Assembly: GCF_029227915.1 (NCBI RefSeq)
Contig: NC_079876.1
Coordinates: 13,952,001-14,016,000, forward strand
Reading direction: 5' to 3'
DNA from: Hydractinia symbiolongicarpus
Lineage: Eukaryota > Cnidaria > Hydrozoa > Anthoathecata > Hydractiniidae
Length of the DNA stretch: 64,000 nucleotides
The position numbers and the translations under genes are program-made. Under the pieces are notes generated by a model. It saw only the letters and a list, made by a program, of their open reading frames with translations. It was not told where the DNA came from and made no database searches. Shown here piece by piece: positions 25,801-51,100 of this stretch; the stretch's first letter is position 1; every line of letters begins with the position of its first letter.

Positions 25801-26934
25801 GATATCTCGTCAGCCATATTTGTTTACATTTTGCCCAGCCTTTAATTTCGGAAACTTTTAATCCGAAGGGAGGAAAGGTGCGCCTTAAGTTAACGACTGC
25901 GTACCCAGATTTCCCTGTCTGATCGGGACAGACGCAAACAAAAGGTGCCTGGTGTTTAGTTGCACCAAAAAAAAATTTAATAATCTCTTAAATTACACAA
26001 GACAAGAAACATCAGACAGGCATCTTCACCTTCGCTTGCGAAATTATAAGCTATGAAAGGAACAAATCACCCTCGTCTCCAGGGTTTTTTATCAAAGTCA
26101 AAAACCCTGGGGACGAGGGTGGATACAAATCTACTTATTACTAACCGTCAAAGAGTAAAAGCCCTAGGATTAAAGTTGCGTGATAATATAATTGAAATTG
26201 AAACCTTATTCATTAACACAAGAAAGCTATAATCAAGGTCGTTGAAGAAAAAAAGCGACAGTCACTACCTTTATATTTTTATCTTTATTTTGAAGGAACC
26301 CTCGACGATGGGCGTTCCTTAGAAGATAAATTGCTTCCAATAAACTTCCATCAAGTTGACCAGCTTTCTCTAGATCTCGTAAACTTTGCTCCCAGTCCTC
26401 TTGAAGCGTATCATTATCGGCTTGCTTGCGTAACTCATAGCAACCTTCTGATAAATTATTCTCTGAATAAACCTTCTGCTGTTGATTGTAGCGTTTTAAT
26501 TTTGCCTGTATAAGTTCATACAAGTTTTCGTAGGTTCCTGTTTTTGATTCGTTTTTAGATTTTAATTTCTCAGAAAATACAGCTTTCAAATTTTGCGCCG
26601 ACGATGAACGTGGCTGGCTGTTATACTGTAACCGTTTCTTATTGTGACGCTGATTCATATTCGACGACGACATGCTCGTTAAAGTCGAGGAATTGTATCG
26701 CCGACATTGCGACGGTGTGTAATAGGTGTCCAACTCGGTTTGTTCTGTGTTGGGGATGGTCGGCTGACTATGTGTACGTCTTAGCTTTTTCTGATCCCTG
26801 TTCTCATACTGAATGCTAAATAATTTGCTTGCAGAAATTTTTCTGACATGTTGCACTTTCGACGTGTCGTCACTTTCTGACGGTTTTCGAAGGTTTGTAA
26901 AATCTTGGACTCGACCAGCGCTCAAAACATTCAT
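16864..26934 (-). CDS. KANK: KANK-family ankyrin-repeat scaffold protein (10 exons)
   Basis: Exons in coding order: 26934-26269, 24834-24520, 22943-20584, 20507-20426, 19667-19518, 18795-18697, 18144-18031, 17500-17402, 17188-17087, 17010-16864; phases close to 4134 nt, 1377 aa. KANK proteins act at the cell cortex around focal adhesions, binding talin (KN motif) and liprin-beta (coiled coil). Seen here: TESLSSLNSD, as after the KN motif in vertebrate KANKs; a coiled coil with LAVLQEEKRQL (about 510-555); repeated SVGVGD motifs with CxxC pairs (about 848-1037); an acidic DSSLDSP region; a pre-ankyrin helix region ending INLTDDE; then five ankyrin repeats (1192-1340) starting GNTALHY, AGYSPIML, TGQTPLML, EGSTALMC and EGSTALSI. 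The canonical KN motif is not visible. Exons 3-10 are solid; exons 1-2 rest on phase and open frame. The last exon could instead splice at gtaaga (16896-16891) into an unseen exon. Confidence 0.88.
17600..17925. repeat. Degenerate 31-bp minisatellite in KANK intron
   Basis: About ten units share TGTTCTGCG(C/T)(A/G)G, then TCTG and AAATAGTAAATA with drift. The array lies between KANK exons 18031-18144 and 17402-17500. Confidence 0.8.
23095..23540 (+). mobile_element. Degraded LINE 5' fragment with 2A-like remnant
   Basis: An open segment starting at ATG 23302 encodes a leucine run followed by ASGDIETCP, which resembles the SGDIxxNPGP-type motif at the start of CR1-like LINE ORFs (compare SGDICLNPGP in the LINE at 54.9 kb). 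What follows weakly resembles the start of the APE endonuclease domain. The N and terminal GP of the 2A core are replaced (C and RW). About 170 bp upstream lies ATGGCAGCAAG followed by gtgagt, which may belong to the element's leader. It lies in a KANK intron, antisense to KANK. Confidence 0.45.
26069..26121. mobile_element. Compact CCTCGT-family hairpin
   Basis: Arms ACCCTCGTCTCCAGGGTTTTT and AAAAACCCTGGGGACGAGGGT face each other across about 10 bp. It lies in intron 1 of KANK. Confidence 0.7.
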
Positions 26935-27402
26935 ATTAATTTCACAACTTCGTCAGAACATCTAGAAAAATAGTAAGAATTGCTCACTAAATACATGTAC
27001 TCATTTTCTTCTTCAATTACACTAGAAAGAACTGAAGTGTGTTAACATCGCCCTTCCACACAAAGTTACAACTAAGACATATGCGCTTGTTCCAGTAAGA
27101 AAAAAATTAACCCGTGAAGGAGTGTGCAGTTTTTTTTGTCAACTCTTTTTATTTGTTTCTTCACAAGAAAGAGAATAAAGTTATGTTTACATTAAAAAAT
27201 CGTTGTGTAAACTAGCCCTTATTTTTTCATACAAAATAATCAACACAAAAACACCATAGTTTGTTTTCAAAAAACTTAAAATCTCGTTACTTTCTTCTGC
27301 AAAGCCTGTATCAACCTGATTTTGTGGCCACTCGCTGATCCACCAACGTTGGTAGAAGTGGAAAGATAATTTTATTCTTGTTTGTATGCCTATTTAAATC
27401 CT
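26935..27402. other. Putative KANK upstream region
   Basis: Sequence upstream of the first assigned KANK ATG. AT-rich; no TATA box, initiator or upstream exon could be assigned with confidence. Confidence 0.25.
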
Positions 27403-27495
27403 CGTCCCAAGGGTCTTTTCAACCCCTCAGCCGTTACGGAGCAGCAAACAATGAAATTGATCAAAAAGGCAAAATGCCCTGCGAAAGAGGTTGGG
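27403..27495. mobile_element. CCTCGT-family element, diverged
   Basis: The left end reads ATCCTCGTCCCAAGGGTC and the right end GCCCTGCGAAAGAGGTTGGGG, an imperfect inverted pair. Confidence 0.45.
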
Positions 27496-27679
27496 GTGTC
27501 GTGTGATTGATTTCGGTTTTTTCTGATTTTGAAATAAATGTGCATTATTCGAAATTTTTAAATACGAGAATAAGACTTCTCGTCTCAGAGCTCTTTTTAA
27601 AATAAACCTGCTCAAAAATAAGTTTATTTTGAGGTTTTATATCTCCGGGGACGAAAATGAAAATGAGACACATACGCAA

Positions 27680-27830
27680 CCTCGTCCCCAGGGCATCTTG
27701 TATCTTTTCTGACCGCGGGACGACGATACGAGGTTGACGCATACGATATATATTTAAAACAGCTACAGGACCTGCGTTCGAAGTTGATATCGTGATTCCG
27801 GGAAAAAAGTCCTGGGAACGAGATTAGTAC
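27680..27830. mobile_element. CCTCGT-family elements, nested or overlapping
   Basis: AACCTCGTCCCCAGGGCATC at about 27680 is followed by an inverted ATACGAGGTTGA near 27730 and a further inverted CCTGGGAACGAG near 27813. Either two overlapping copies or one longer copy. Confidence 0.4.
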
Positions 27831-28112
27831 TTCGCCGTCTTTGGCAACGGTATGCAGGTATAACGATAACCTTAAAAACGAGGCAGGCGTTGCTAAAAAT
27901 GTTAAAACCAAACTACTTTAAAAATAGCTTATCCGACAAAATAAAAATTTTGCTCAATGAATAAATTTTGTCCAACGAAAATTTTAATAAGGCAGAAGTT
28001 AATAAGGCAAGTCTAATTAAAAATATGATCAAAGAAGAAAAGTAGTTGCAATTCCAGACGCAATACAGAGAGTAAAATTTTAAAATTCGTTCAATAAGCA
28101 ATTATAGACAGT

Positions 28113-28217
28113 TACTGCAACCTCGTCCCCAGGGGCTTTTGTCTTTTTGTCATAGCCGTCAAGTAAGCGCTAGGAGCTTTGACATAGGCAACAAACCCTG
28201 GGAACGAGGTTGCAGTT
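28113..28217. mobile_element. CCTCGT-family hairpin, best-preserved ends
   Basis: Terminal inverted repeats of about 21 bp: left ACTGCAACCTCGTCCCCAGG, right the inverted AACTGCAACCTCGTTCCCAG. The internal segment is about 60 bp. No coding capacity. Confidence 0.7.
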
Positions 28218-29852
28218 TCTGTGAAAGCCATACACCACGAACTTGTTAATAGTCGCAAACAGACTTAGGACTTTGGCTGTTAGAATGTTTGGTTAGTTTA
28301 AATTCTTAACCATATCAATTTTTGCTGACATCGGCATGCCCTTTTTTACCATTTTGCGGACCTTAACAAGCCGTCGCATGGATTGTTCCGTATTAAGGAC
28401 ATGAACCAGTAGCGCATTTTCAACGTTTCTTACTTCGCCTATACATCTACAAGCATGCTGTCTTTAGCTTAAAGACAAATTAATTTTTTATTCTGCAGCT
28501 GCCACTTTTAGCAAGGCAATTCTGATGGGCTACTTCGATAACTAGCAAAAATTGGCTTTACCATAGATTATGTCCAGAACCCTAGATTGCAGCTTTCACA
28601 AAATATATCATTTTCATCTAATTTTTGCATGCAGAAAAGGAAACCGTTTTAAATTTCTAAATTTATTTCGAAATTGATAACTTTAAGAACTAAGGTTGTG
28701 GTGCGAAAACTTAAAATTTCAAGAACGATGCACGTATTTGTTGAGATAATACTGTGCACGTTATTTGCTTTTCTTCGACGTAGGGAGGAAATCTAAAATC
28801 CTTTAAAACATGAAATTGTTAAGCTAAGAGGCCTGAGTAATTTTTTAACATTTAATTTTTATTAACCAAAGTAAACTAATATTTAATAGCGTAGTTATCG
28901 TTTACTCTGCCCCGACCCCCAAGTGCCAGGATTAAGTCATGTTTTGGCTTAGAACCCTAGTGGATGTGGAAGGGGGAGGGGGTAACCGACAAGTACAGTC
29001 TAAGAATTTGCAAAATGGATCTAAGAGCACTCAATACACCTAAATTATTGCAAATAAGAGCGATTCATCTATTTTGATCTCACGACACGTAATGGTGGTT
29101 TGTATAACCGCCTTACGCGTTCCATCCTCATATCAATAATTGCTATAGGTCCTGGGATCGAGGTTGGAGACTCATAATTTAAGAAATTTTTGGTGCTGGC
29201 TCTTTCTGGATTTGGAATAAAAAAATCTGATGTTGCTCGCATTGATATAATACAGATGACGTTTTCCTGATCGGTACTAGTATAGACTTGAAAAAGTTTT
29301 AAAAACATAGCAAGAGATATACACATTAAAGCTGCATCTAAAAACTACAACGACTTACAAAATCTACGGCAGCCAACAACATTGTGAAATAAAGTTCTAC
29401 CAAGCGACTTTATCATTCAGAATTAAAAAAATCATACTCATTCAGATAAAAATCATAACCCACATTTTTTTTATCTTTCTTCATCGCTCTAACATATCCT
29501 TCACGGATGTCATTATAACAAAATTTTATCTGTTAACAGTAATTAAAATAAATTACCCCCTGATACATATTAAAACAATTCTAACAAAACAGCTATTAAA
29601 AATGATGTAAGGTAGAAGTTGTATTGTTGGTGTTTTTTACAACAGTGTATTCACATGGTTATAACTCTCATGTGTGCAGTTTTATTCTTTGAACGGTTTA
29701 AATTTTTTCACACTCGTCTAATATCTTCGAATACAAGGTTACTGTACCTTAGAGTACGGGGGTGCTGTAAATAAAGCTGATAGTACATTCTATTAAATCT
29801 TTCTTATTATGTTTTTGAATAGAACATAATTACAATGCTTGACTCTTAATTA
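28218..29852. other. No gene recognised
   Basis: AT-rich intergenic sequence. A half-site of the CCTCGT family (CCTGGGATCGAGGTTGGAG) lies at about 29150. No exon recognised. Confidence 0.4.
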
Positions 29853-30146
29853 ATGTTTACTTTAAACCGACCATGCCTAGAGATAATAACACGTACCCAT
29901 ATTGAGAACTTTAGCAAAGACGTCTGTATTGAGAATGAACCATTTTGCGTTTATTACTGCTTGCATCTTCACATTGCAAATATGACATCTGTGAGACAAA
30001 TCGTCACCCTTTTCGCCGCGTTTCATAAAGGCTCGTTGTCAAAAAAGATCAAAGGGCAATATGTCAACTACATTAAGTCAAAGCGATACCATGTGTCACA
30101 ACAAAGCTTGTATAAGGATGTCAAATTCGAGAAAAAAATAAAGTAG
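29853..30146 (+). CDS. Hypothetical 97-codon ORF
   Basis: A clean ATG-to-TAG frame. Third positions are somewhat richer in C and G than the flanks. The product is basic at its C-terminus, has no signal peptide and no recognised domain. It stands alone with no splice partners seen, and may be a small gene, an exon of a longer gene or chance. Confidence 0.2.
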   Translation: MFTLNRPCLEIITRTHIENFSKDVCIENEPFCVYYCLHLHIANMTSVRQIVTLFAAFHKGSLSKKIKGQYVNYIKSKRYHVSQQSLYKDVKFEKKIK

Positions 30147-30208
30147 TTAACCGTAGTTATTAGAATATCGAAATTTTAACCAGGCTAGTTTCTTATTATT
30201 ATTTCTCT

Positions 30209-30296
30209 ATTGTTTTAAACAATAGATCTATTGTTTAAAACAATAGATCTATTGTTTAAAACAATAGATCTATTGTTTAAAACAAAAGATCTATTG
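30209..30296. repeat. 21-bp palindromic tandem repeat, four copies
   Basis: Units of ATTGTTTAAAACAATAGATC plus T. Each carries two palindromic cores, TTGTTTAAAACAA-like and AGATCT, so the array can fold on itself. Confidence 0.9.
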
Positions 30297-30569
30297 TCTT
30301 CAGCCTGAAGTCTCAGCTTGATATTTGTTAGCATAAGACAAAGCGCGAAATGTATTTGACTTTCACTCTGGTCCATCCAACTAATCAAATTTGTGGGTAA
30401 GGAAAAATTACGGAGTACTGGAGACAAAGTAGCCACATAGTCTGGTTAACAATTTTAAAAGTAGAGAATTTAAAGCGAAAACGTCTAAGTTAAGGTTCGT
30501 TCCTTTTTCTAAATAAATACCGTCTTTCCTGCTTTCTTTACATAAGAAAAGCATTTTTATTTTATGTGA

Positions 30570-30708
30570 CACAACCTCGATTCCAAGGCCCGTTGTCTCT
30601 TTTTATATATCTAAGACCTCTGAGGAAGAAATAAGACAGTGAATCGACTTGTCAATAAGCTCAGCGCTGGTAATAGACAAGGAGCATTGGTTACGAGGTT
30701 AGTTGCGA
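30570..30708. mobile_element. CCTCGT-family element, longer copy
   Basis: The left end (ACACAACCTCGATTCCAAGG) and the inverted right end (GGTTACGAGGTTAGTTGCGA) enclose about 95 bp. Confidence 0.5.
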
Positions 30709-33650
30709 CATAATCGACCTCATAAATCAAACATTTCAGAGCAGAGGATTAGATTCTACGATCTTTCTGACATGAAGCACGAACACTATTTTACAAAGCA
30801 AACAGTCAATTAGGAGGGGGGAAAGAGTAACAGCCGCCACCCCCAAAAAAATCGAACACACAAAAAGGTCCACTTTAGACTAAAAGCGGTTGTTTCATCG
30901 ACAATTTATTGATGCAATTTCGTCTTTCAATGCAATCTCTTACTAGAGTGCAACATTTGGAGTGAATTTTAGTCAACCTAGAGTGTTTAAATTTCAAAAT
31001 GTTCCCCTCAGTAGTTAATATGAAAAATGGCTCATAAATTGAAAATCTCATCCTTCCAAATGAAAAACTGGTAGCTGCGCTACTGCTTTAGAAAACAGAT
31101 GATCCTAGCCTTCATAAACAGGTTAAGAACAAGCAGTACATAGCAAACAATAATGGGTAATGTTTGATGTTAAGAAGTCTCCTCTCAACACTCAATTACA
31201 AGTAAAGACAGGATTTGCTTGCGTCAGGAAGACATATTTTTTGAGATTTTTGGTGTCACCATTCTTGAGTAAGACATTAAAAGCTGCATTAAATAGAAAG
31301 TGCTAATAGTCGATGTCCTTACTGGGAGTAGAGAATGTTGCAGGATAATATAATGAAAGTGTACATACTGATTTTAAGACCTGGTTATCTAAATTGAAGC
31401 GCTTGCGCTGTATGATGAGGTGGAAAGCATTGCACACCATCATTATGACATCATGTTGAGTAAAAACTGTCAAATTTGGTGAATTTTAAGAGCAGTGACT
31501 AAATCAAGCAGGAGCGTTCAATCCCAAACAAAATGAGGAAAACGAATAGAAATAATTCTGTCTTTGTTAAAAAGTGATGTGTCGAGAGAAAACAGTGTCA
31601 TATTGATATGGTCTTTGGGAACAAACTTACAGATGATGTACTTTAAAAGATGTTACTCCCATATGCAGCAAGTTGTGCGTTTTTAGTACACCCCCTGGTG
31701 ATCAAGACTCTTAGAAAGAGGGGTACAAAATGAAATCCAATATTGTGGCGAGATAAGAAGACCTTTCCATGTTTAACTTAGTTTTGCTTTGTGATACGAA
31801 ATCAATCTTGTAGAGAAACTCATAAAATAATCGTTAAAAGGGAATTTTTCCTCTTCGATAAATGAATAATAAAGGCTTGGGCGTCACACGATTGGCGACA
31901 AGGTTGGCAACAATTGTGATTGATAATCAGTAGTAAGCGACGTGTTAATGGTGATAAACGCTTTTGTGTGTACGTGATGGACACAAAAATTACTTTTTTG
32001 CTTCTACAAGCTGTTCGTAACGAAATATTTGCTCAGGTGTTTTATGGCGTTTTAGTGCTTAAAGGGCGTAAAAGGGCGTTGGCTGGACCCGTTGGGGGGC
32101 TCACAACGCCCCCCAAACCCCCAGTTGCCTAATTTTTAAATTAACATAATACAAAATAAATAAAGAAATAAATAAAAAAATTTGACTTTAAACTGAATTT
32201 TGCCGAGCACAAAAATTACTCATCAATCACTTCCCAAAATATATGCTTCCATTAAAATGTAACGATTAACGTTAGGTCCAAATTTAGGCCCCTGCATTAC
32301 GACTGTATCTTTTTCTGCGTCTTTTTTATTTAAAAGGGTTGCTCATTAAACGAAAGCAGATTTTATGATAAATCCGGGATAGCGAGACGGGATAGCTTCT
32401 CACTGTCCAACAGAGGGCCTAGTAACGAAGAGGGACAAAGAAAGTTTATTCTCACAAAGTTGATAAGCTGATGCCTATAAAATGGGGCGCTAATTGAACA
32501 AAAATTACTCTTAGAAGGCTCGTTTTTATTCGAATACATTGTTAAGACAAGAATGATTGTTAAGACGCATATCAATTTTATCAAGTGTTATGGCTTCAAC
32601 GACACACGAGGGAAGTTACGTAGGGTAATTTTCCCCTCCTTCACGGTACTACACTTGTCCCTATACCTCGGCATAGGGTTTACTAAAGTTGTCTACTTAG
32701 CCGAAACGTCTACGGTGGAGTGTTTGAATTCTTCAGTGGCAAATGACATTTAAAAATTCAGTTCTTTGTAAAAACAAATTTGACAAGTGTTAAATAAAAT
32801 TTATATTTAAGAGACTTCTTTCGAAAGTTTACAAAACAAATTTTTATACAATCTTTTTAAGCCAGAAAAAAGTTAAATATCTTTGTATAAAATAATTTTC
32901 TATATATGTTTCGTTCCCAACCTCTGATTGTTAAACTCGTTCCCAGGCTTCCACTATCCATTCACCTATGGTTAGGTTTAGTCGTTCATTGTTGTAAAAA
33001 TTAGGAAATTCTATTTAAAAATGAAATGAAACCCTTGAAACTGAGATTGATATAATATTCTGTGTTGGGCGTAAGATGTAACAAAACACGATTTAAAAAT
33101 GGCGGAATTACGTTGATAAAAAAATAATGATATTCAGGTTTTTAAATCCAACTCGTCACTGAAAGGTTTATATCATTAATTGTATTTATTTATTTATTTA
33201 TCTACAGCGAAGAAAATTCCCATGAAAAAATAAAACAATAAAAAAGTTAAATATTATACAAAAATAACAAGTTTCAAAAAAATATCGTTACGTCTTGTTT
33301 CTACGCTAAGAATGGTTTCTACACGCTCACAATGCTTTCCACGTATACTATTTCTTCAAAATTGGAAAAAATACTTCGTAGAAACCACCTCAATATATCA
33401 AAAATGAAATTCCATAGGTTGTGTGAACGAATACGAAAACCATATTATGCTGGCTCAAACCATGTAATGTTGGCTTGTGGAGATATGCAATGTTGGTCCA
33501 AACCATGTAATCTTGGTTTAAACCATGTAATTTTGGCTCGTGGAGATATGTATGCTTTCGATTTTTTACAATGAGTTTTTTTTAAAAAACTGGTATTTTT
33601 TCGACCAGTGACGTCACCACTGCTAGCACGTGACAAAATGGTAGAGTTTA
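30709..33650. other. No gene recognised; intergenic between KANK and the phosphatase
   Basis: Holds a CCTCGT-type half-element at about 32915-32955 and a G/C-rich inverted segment near 32075-32125 (GTTGGGGGG facing CCCCCC). No exon recognised. Confidence 0.4.
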
Positions 33651-46574
<12,924 letters not shown>

Positions 46575-48156
46575 CTTTGTTTTAGTTAATTTTTCTATGT
46601 ATATTAGTTAACTACTTTAAAGTTCATATTATTGTTTCTACACAAGAAGAAAATAATTATATAAAACATAAAATATATAAAAGAAAAGAAACTGTAAGTA
46701 TATATGGAATATTTTAAAGGTAATTTCAATTTGCTTATCTGATCGAAAGTATATGGACAACCTTTCTAACTCAATTTAATTAGGAACAGCGAATATTGGC
46801 AAAGTAAAATGCCATTTGCCTATGCAACGTAACTTTGTTTTGTGACCACTGTATGCTAACAATAGTTGAAAGAGCAAAACGTTTGTAAGTTTAATTGAAA
46901 TCTTAATTAAAATAAAATTGCGTTGGCGACGTGAATAAAAAATTTTGGACGTTAATCAAGAATTTTGGTGAACATTTTCACCTCTGCAAATGCCGAGCAT
47001 CAATATGAATTAAAATAGCTGATAGACACAGGTTTAAATACAGACCAAATCTTATGGGTTTCTTTAAACAGATATACTTTTCTTCATTTCACAAATTCAA
47101 TAGTTCATTTCATAGAAAAACCAAACTTTATTTCAAGACACAACAAAATAAAGAATGAATAAACAGGTGGTTTGTAAAGAATATAGCTACAAACGCACCA
47201 ACTCAATTAACATGATATAACAGGCAAATATTAAAAGTAAACATATTAACCTATTAGATGGTTTATATCTAGTAGCGGATTCCTTGTAATTATATCTTTA
47301 TCTTGAGCTTATCTTAAGTTCAAACTGCACCATTTTGAAGAGGATATAATTAACAAATAGAAATTATTTCAAATTTATACAATTTTGTTTGTTTTGAATT
47401 TATTTTAGAAAATCCATCTTCGAAAAAAAAAATACTTCTATATAATTTCAATTTTATAAGTATTAAAAAAATAACAGAAGAAAACAGTTACGATCAGCAG
47501 TGTACATAATTCAAAACATTTAATTTTCCAACACAAAATAACAAACTTATTTCTTCAGGATAAAAATTCAATTTTCTGAACAACTTTTTAAGTCAATAGG
47601 CTCGTGATCAACTTAAAAAAGAAACAAGTTCACACACAGACATAATTACAAAATCATTGTTATTTTATAAACTTTGTAAACATAGACAAATAGCTTTCAT
47701 TTTTCTACATTTCTAAAAATACATTTTAAAAATGGTGCATGACACACCCTATTAGAAATAACTATACTAAATAATATCCCGATATAAATAAGAAAAAAAA
47801 ATCTTGAATAAACCCTAATTTTTAATAAAAAGAACATGGAATACTCTTAAAAATGACATTACTTGTAACACTCCTAACATATTATTATTCAATTGTTGTT
47901 TTTAGCAAAAAAAAAGCTTTCCAACAATTTATGCACCAATTAAACTCAAAATTATACATCAACAACAACAACAGCAAAAACAACAATAAAAACTACAGAT
48001 ATATAAAATTATAACAACCTTATGAAGAGACAAAGACGAAAGACATTGCAAAAATTATCTTAAAGATAAATTAACCAATTCAAAAGAAAACGCCAGACGT
48101 TAGCAATGCAAATTTCAAGCCTCCTTTCAATACGATGGTTCACCATTAAACAAGCT
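46575..48156. other. No gene recognised; spacer between tandem paralogues
   Basis: AT-rich. It should hold the promoter of the phosphatase gene and the 3' UTR of the neighbouring paralogue, but no specific signal could be assigned. Confidence 0.4.
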
Positions 48157-51100
48157 TCAAGCCTCATTTCCAGCACCATACGATTGTGCACCATTATCAT
48201 CAGCTGTTTTTAAAGAAACGTTTTCTTCTGTTCCCTTCTTATTAGCATTACCAATTAAATGCTTTCCGCTATCTCTACGGCGATAAATGATAACAATAGC
48301 CACAACCGCAATGATGACAATGATAGCAACAATGACAACGCCGATAATGATGTTTGTATGGTTGCTTTTAGAGCCTGTAAAAATAGGTAAAGCATTAAAA
48401 AAATGAGACAAAATAATAGAAAGAACAAAATAGCTTATCCCCTCCCTTTCTTGAATAATGCCGAATCAATATGCTGTATGAAAATGAATTTATACTACAG
48501 TGTGGAAAGCAAAACCACCTTCCACAAATATTTGTTATCCTGTGTAAAAAAAAAATCATGTTGACTTGTTAGCAAAAGAAATTTTTGGTAACTTAGTAAA
48601 ACAACATCATTTCCATTTTTGTACAATTTTTGTAAACAAAGTATTAAAATTAAAAAAAAAAAGGTTTTAAGTCAGCGATGGCCTTTAGTCAAAGGCCTCA
48701 GCATTGATAAGTTTCATTGAAGATGGAAAAATGTATTATTTTATGATTTATTTTTGACAAAACTACTATAAATATGCTGAAAAGTTTTCTATTAATGTTA
48801 AATAAATTATGCAAGTAATTAAGATATATCGTAAAAAAAACTTAAACTGTTTGTATACATGGTCAAATGTACAACCAAAGCAGACATACCTTTTTCTTCT
48901 TCAGTTACAATTGTTAATACCTCACTCGCTTCACCATCCATGTTATTGTTAGCAACAATCTTTAATAAGAAACTCAATATCAACACAAAAAGATTATACA
49001 AATAATTATACAAATAATAATTTTAAAAATTGATAATAATGAAATAAGTCTGTATCAAACAATATGCAAGATTTTGTTTGGACTTTTTTTGTTTATGGAC
49101 TTCAAGATTTTACGGTATGGAGCTTTTTATAACAGAGTGCCAAGTCTGGTGCCTGCCCCTGAGCTCACCTCAAACATGATAAAGCAATGTTTTTGTTTAA
49201 AGTTAACAGAACATGCAAAATACGCATATTTATATGAAATTTTATAACTGATTTACCAGTAATTACAATCTGAGTTGATAGAATTATTTTTTAATCATCA
49301 CACTTTGAAAAGTACCATTTTAAAAATTTGTTTGACAGCACACAATATATTGCATTGCTTTTTTGTTGAGCAAAATTTTGGTTTAGCCAGATGTACTGCA
49401 GGTACACAACGGTACACTGAATTCTTAAAACTCCGTATATGTTGCAGTAACATATAGAATACAGCATAATGAATCTCTTATGAAAGCATATTTTTCATAC
49501 TTTTTATTTCTTTTTTAATTTATATTTTGTTGCAATTTCGTATTTTTATTTATAATTTTGATTTAAAACCATTGATATATAAATTTGCAATAATAACCCC
49601 ACTGTTCACTTTTTTACATAATTATTTCAAAATTGTTTCAGATTACCTTATTTCACCATCAATACCAGACTTTTTCAGAAAAGTACATCTTCACAGACTA
49701 TGGGTGTTATTGATAGTCCCTGCAGGATTTCAAGCCTTAAGTTTGCCAGCACAGCAGACCCAAAAACACATCTGAAATATCTGTGTGCGTTTTGTCACAC
49801 ACCTACTATAACTTTTCTGAAAAAGCCTGTAATGCCCTTGATTTGTCAGTTTATACAAGCAGTATTCGCTGGTGAAATTCTACTCTTAGATTTTTGATCA
49901 ATTAATTTTAATCCCTTTTAATAATCTCCATACCTTACCATGTTCTGTCATTAGGTAGTAAAAATTACCATTTTACTTTGTACCAGTGACGTCACATTTT
50001 TTCACTCTCTCTCCACAAATGGAAACTATCCTAGACTAAATTTGTTCAGCTTACATAATTAAAACCTTACCTTGACTTCATAAGTAGTTTTTGGTTCTAA
50101 ATTTGTTATTTTAAATTCCAATTTTTTCTCTTCTTCTACATTTACTTTATACTTGCGCACAAATGTATCATCCTTGTACAAGTAAATCAAGTAAAACTTG
50201 ATCACTCCAAATGTGTTGAGAGGTTTTGACCACGATATGGTAACTGAATCAGCTTCTGCATCTTGCTTAGTCACATTGTAAGGTTGAGATGGACCTAACA
50301 AATCACAAGGTTTGAGCAATTGCTAATGATAAATAACATCAAGGACTGAAGAAGGAGAATTGCACAGAATGTAATGAGCGAAACAAAAACAAAAATGTTT
50401 ACACATACCATTTTGAGCTGTTAGGAAGGTTTTTGAAGCATGAGGCCCATCGTTACCATACGAAGTTAGACCAAATATGAACAAAGTATAAGAAGAATTT
50501 GGTTTCAGATTCATCAAAGCCACACTACTTTCATTGCCCATCACGCTTGTCTTATTACTGGGTGCATCAATTCCATACATTAATATGTAACTTATCGAAT
50601 TACTACCCTGCAAATACTTCGGAATAGGCTTCCAAGTCACATTTACGGAGGTTGATGTGACATTTGTGATGCTAAGGATAGTAGGAGCAGCTTGTGGTAC
50701 TAACAAATAAAGAATATATTTGAATAAAACAAACAAACAAACAAACATGCAAACAGATAATCAAGCAAACAAAATGAACATTTAAAAATGATAAACACTT
50801 TCAAAGTCAACTATCACTTTCACTATTACAATGAAATGAATCTTTTTCTTTCTACACCAAAGTAATACTCAGTTCTCAGTTGATAGGGAGCAACACAGTA
50901 AGGAATAAAACCTATATATTTTACAACTATAGTTAATCTTATGATGATACTTGGCTTACCTAATAAAAAATATAAATAGCCTACACTAAATAAACTATAA
51001 ACAGAAATTACTGATATTATACCTTAATATTACTACCTTTTTAATATAATTTTCTTAATGAGTCAGTATTAAAAAAATAGCATATGGATACATCCACCAT

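Noticed and set aside
30215-30436. Frame with repeated LNNRSIV
   Set aside because: Product of the 21-bp palindromic repeat.
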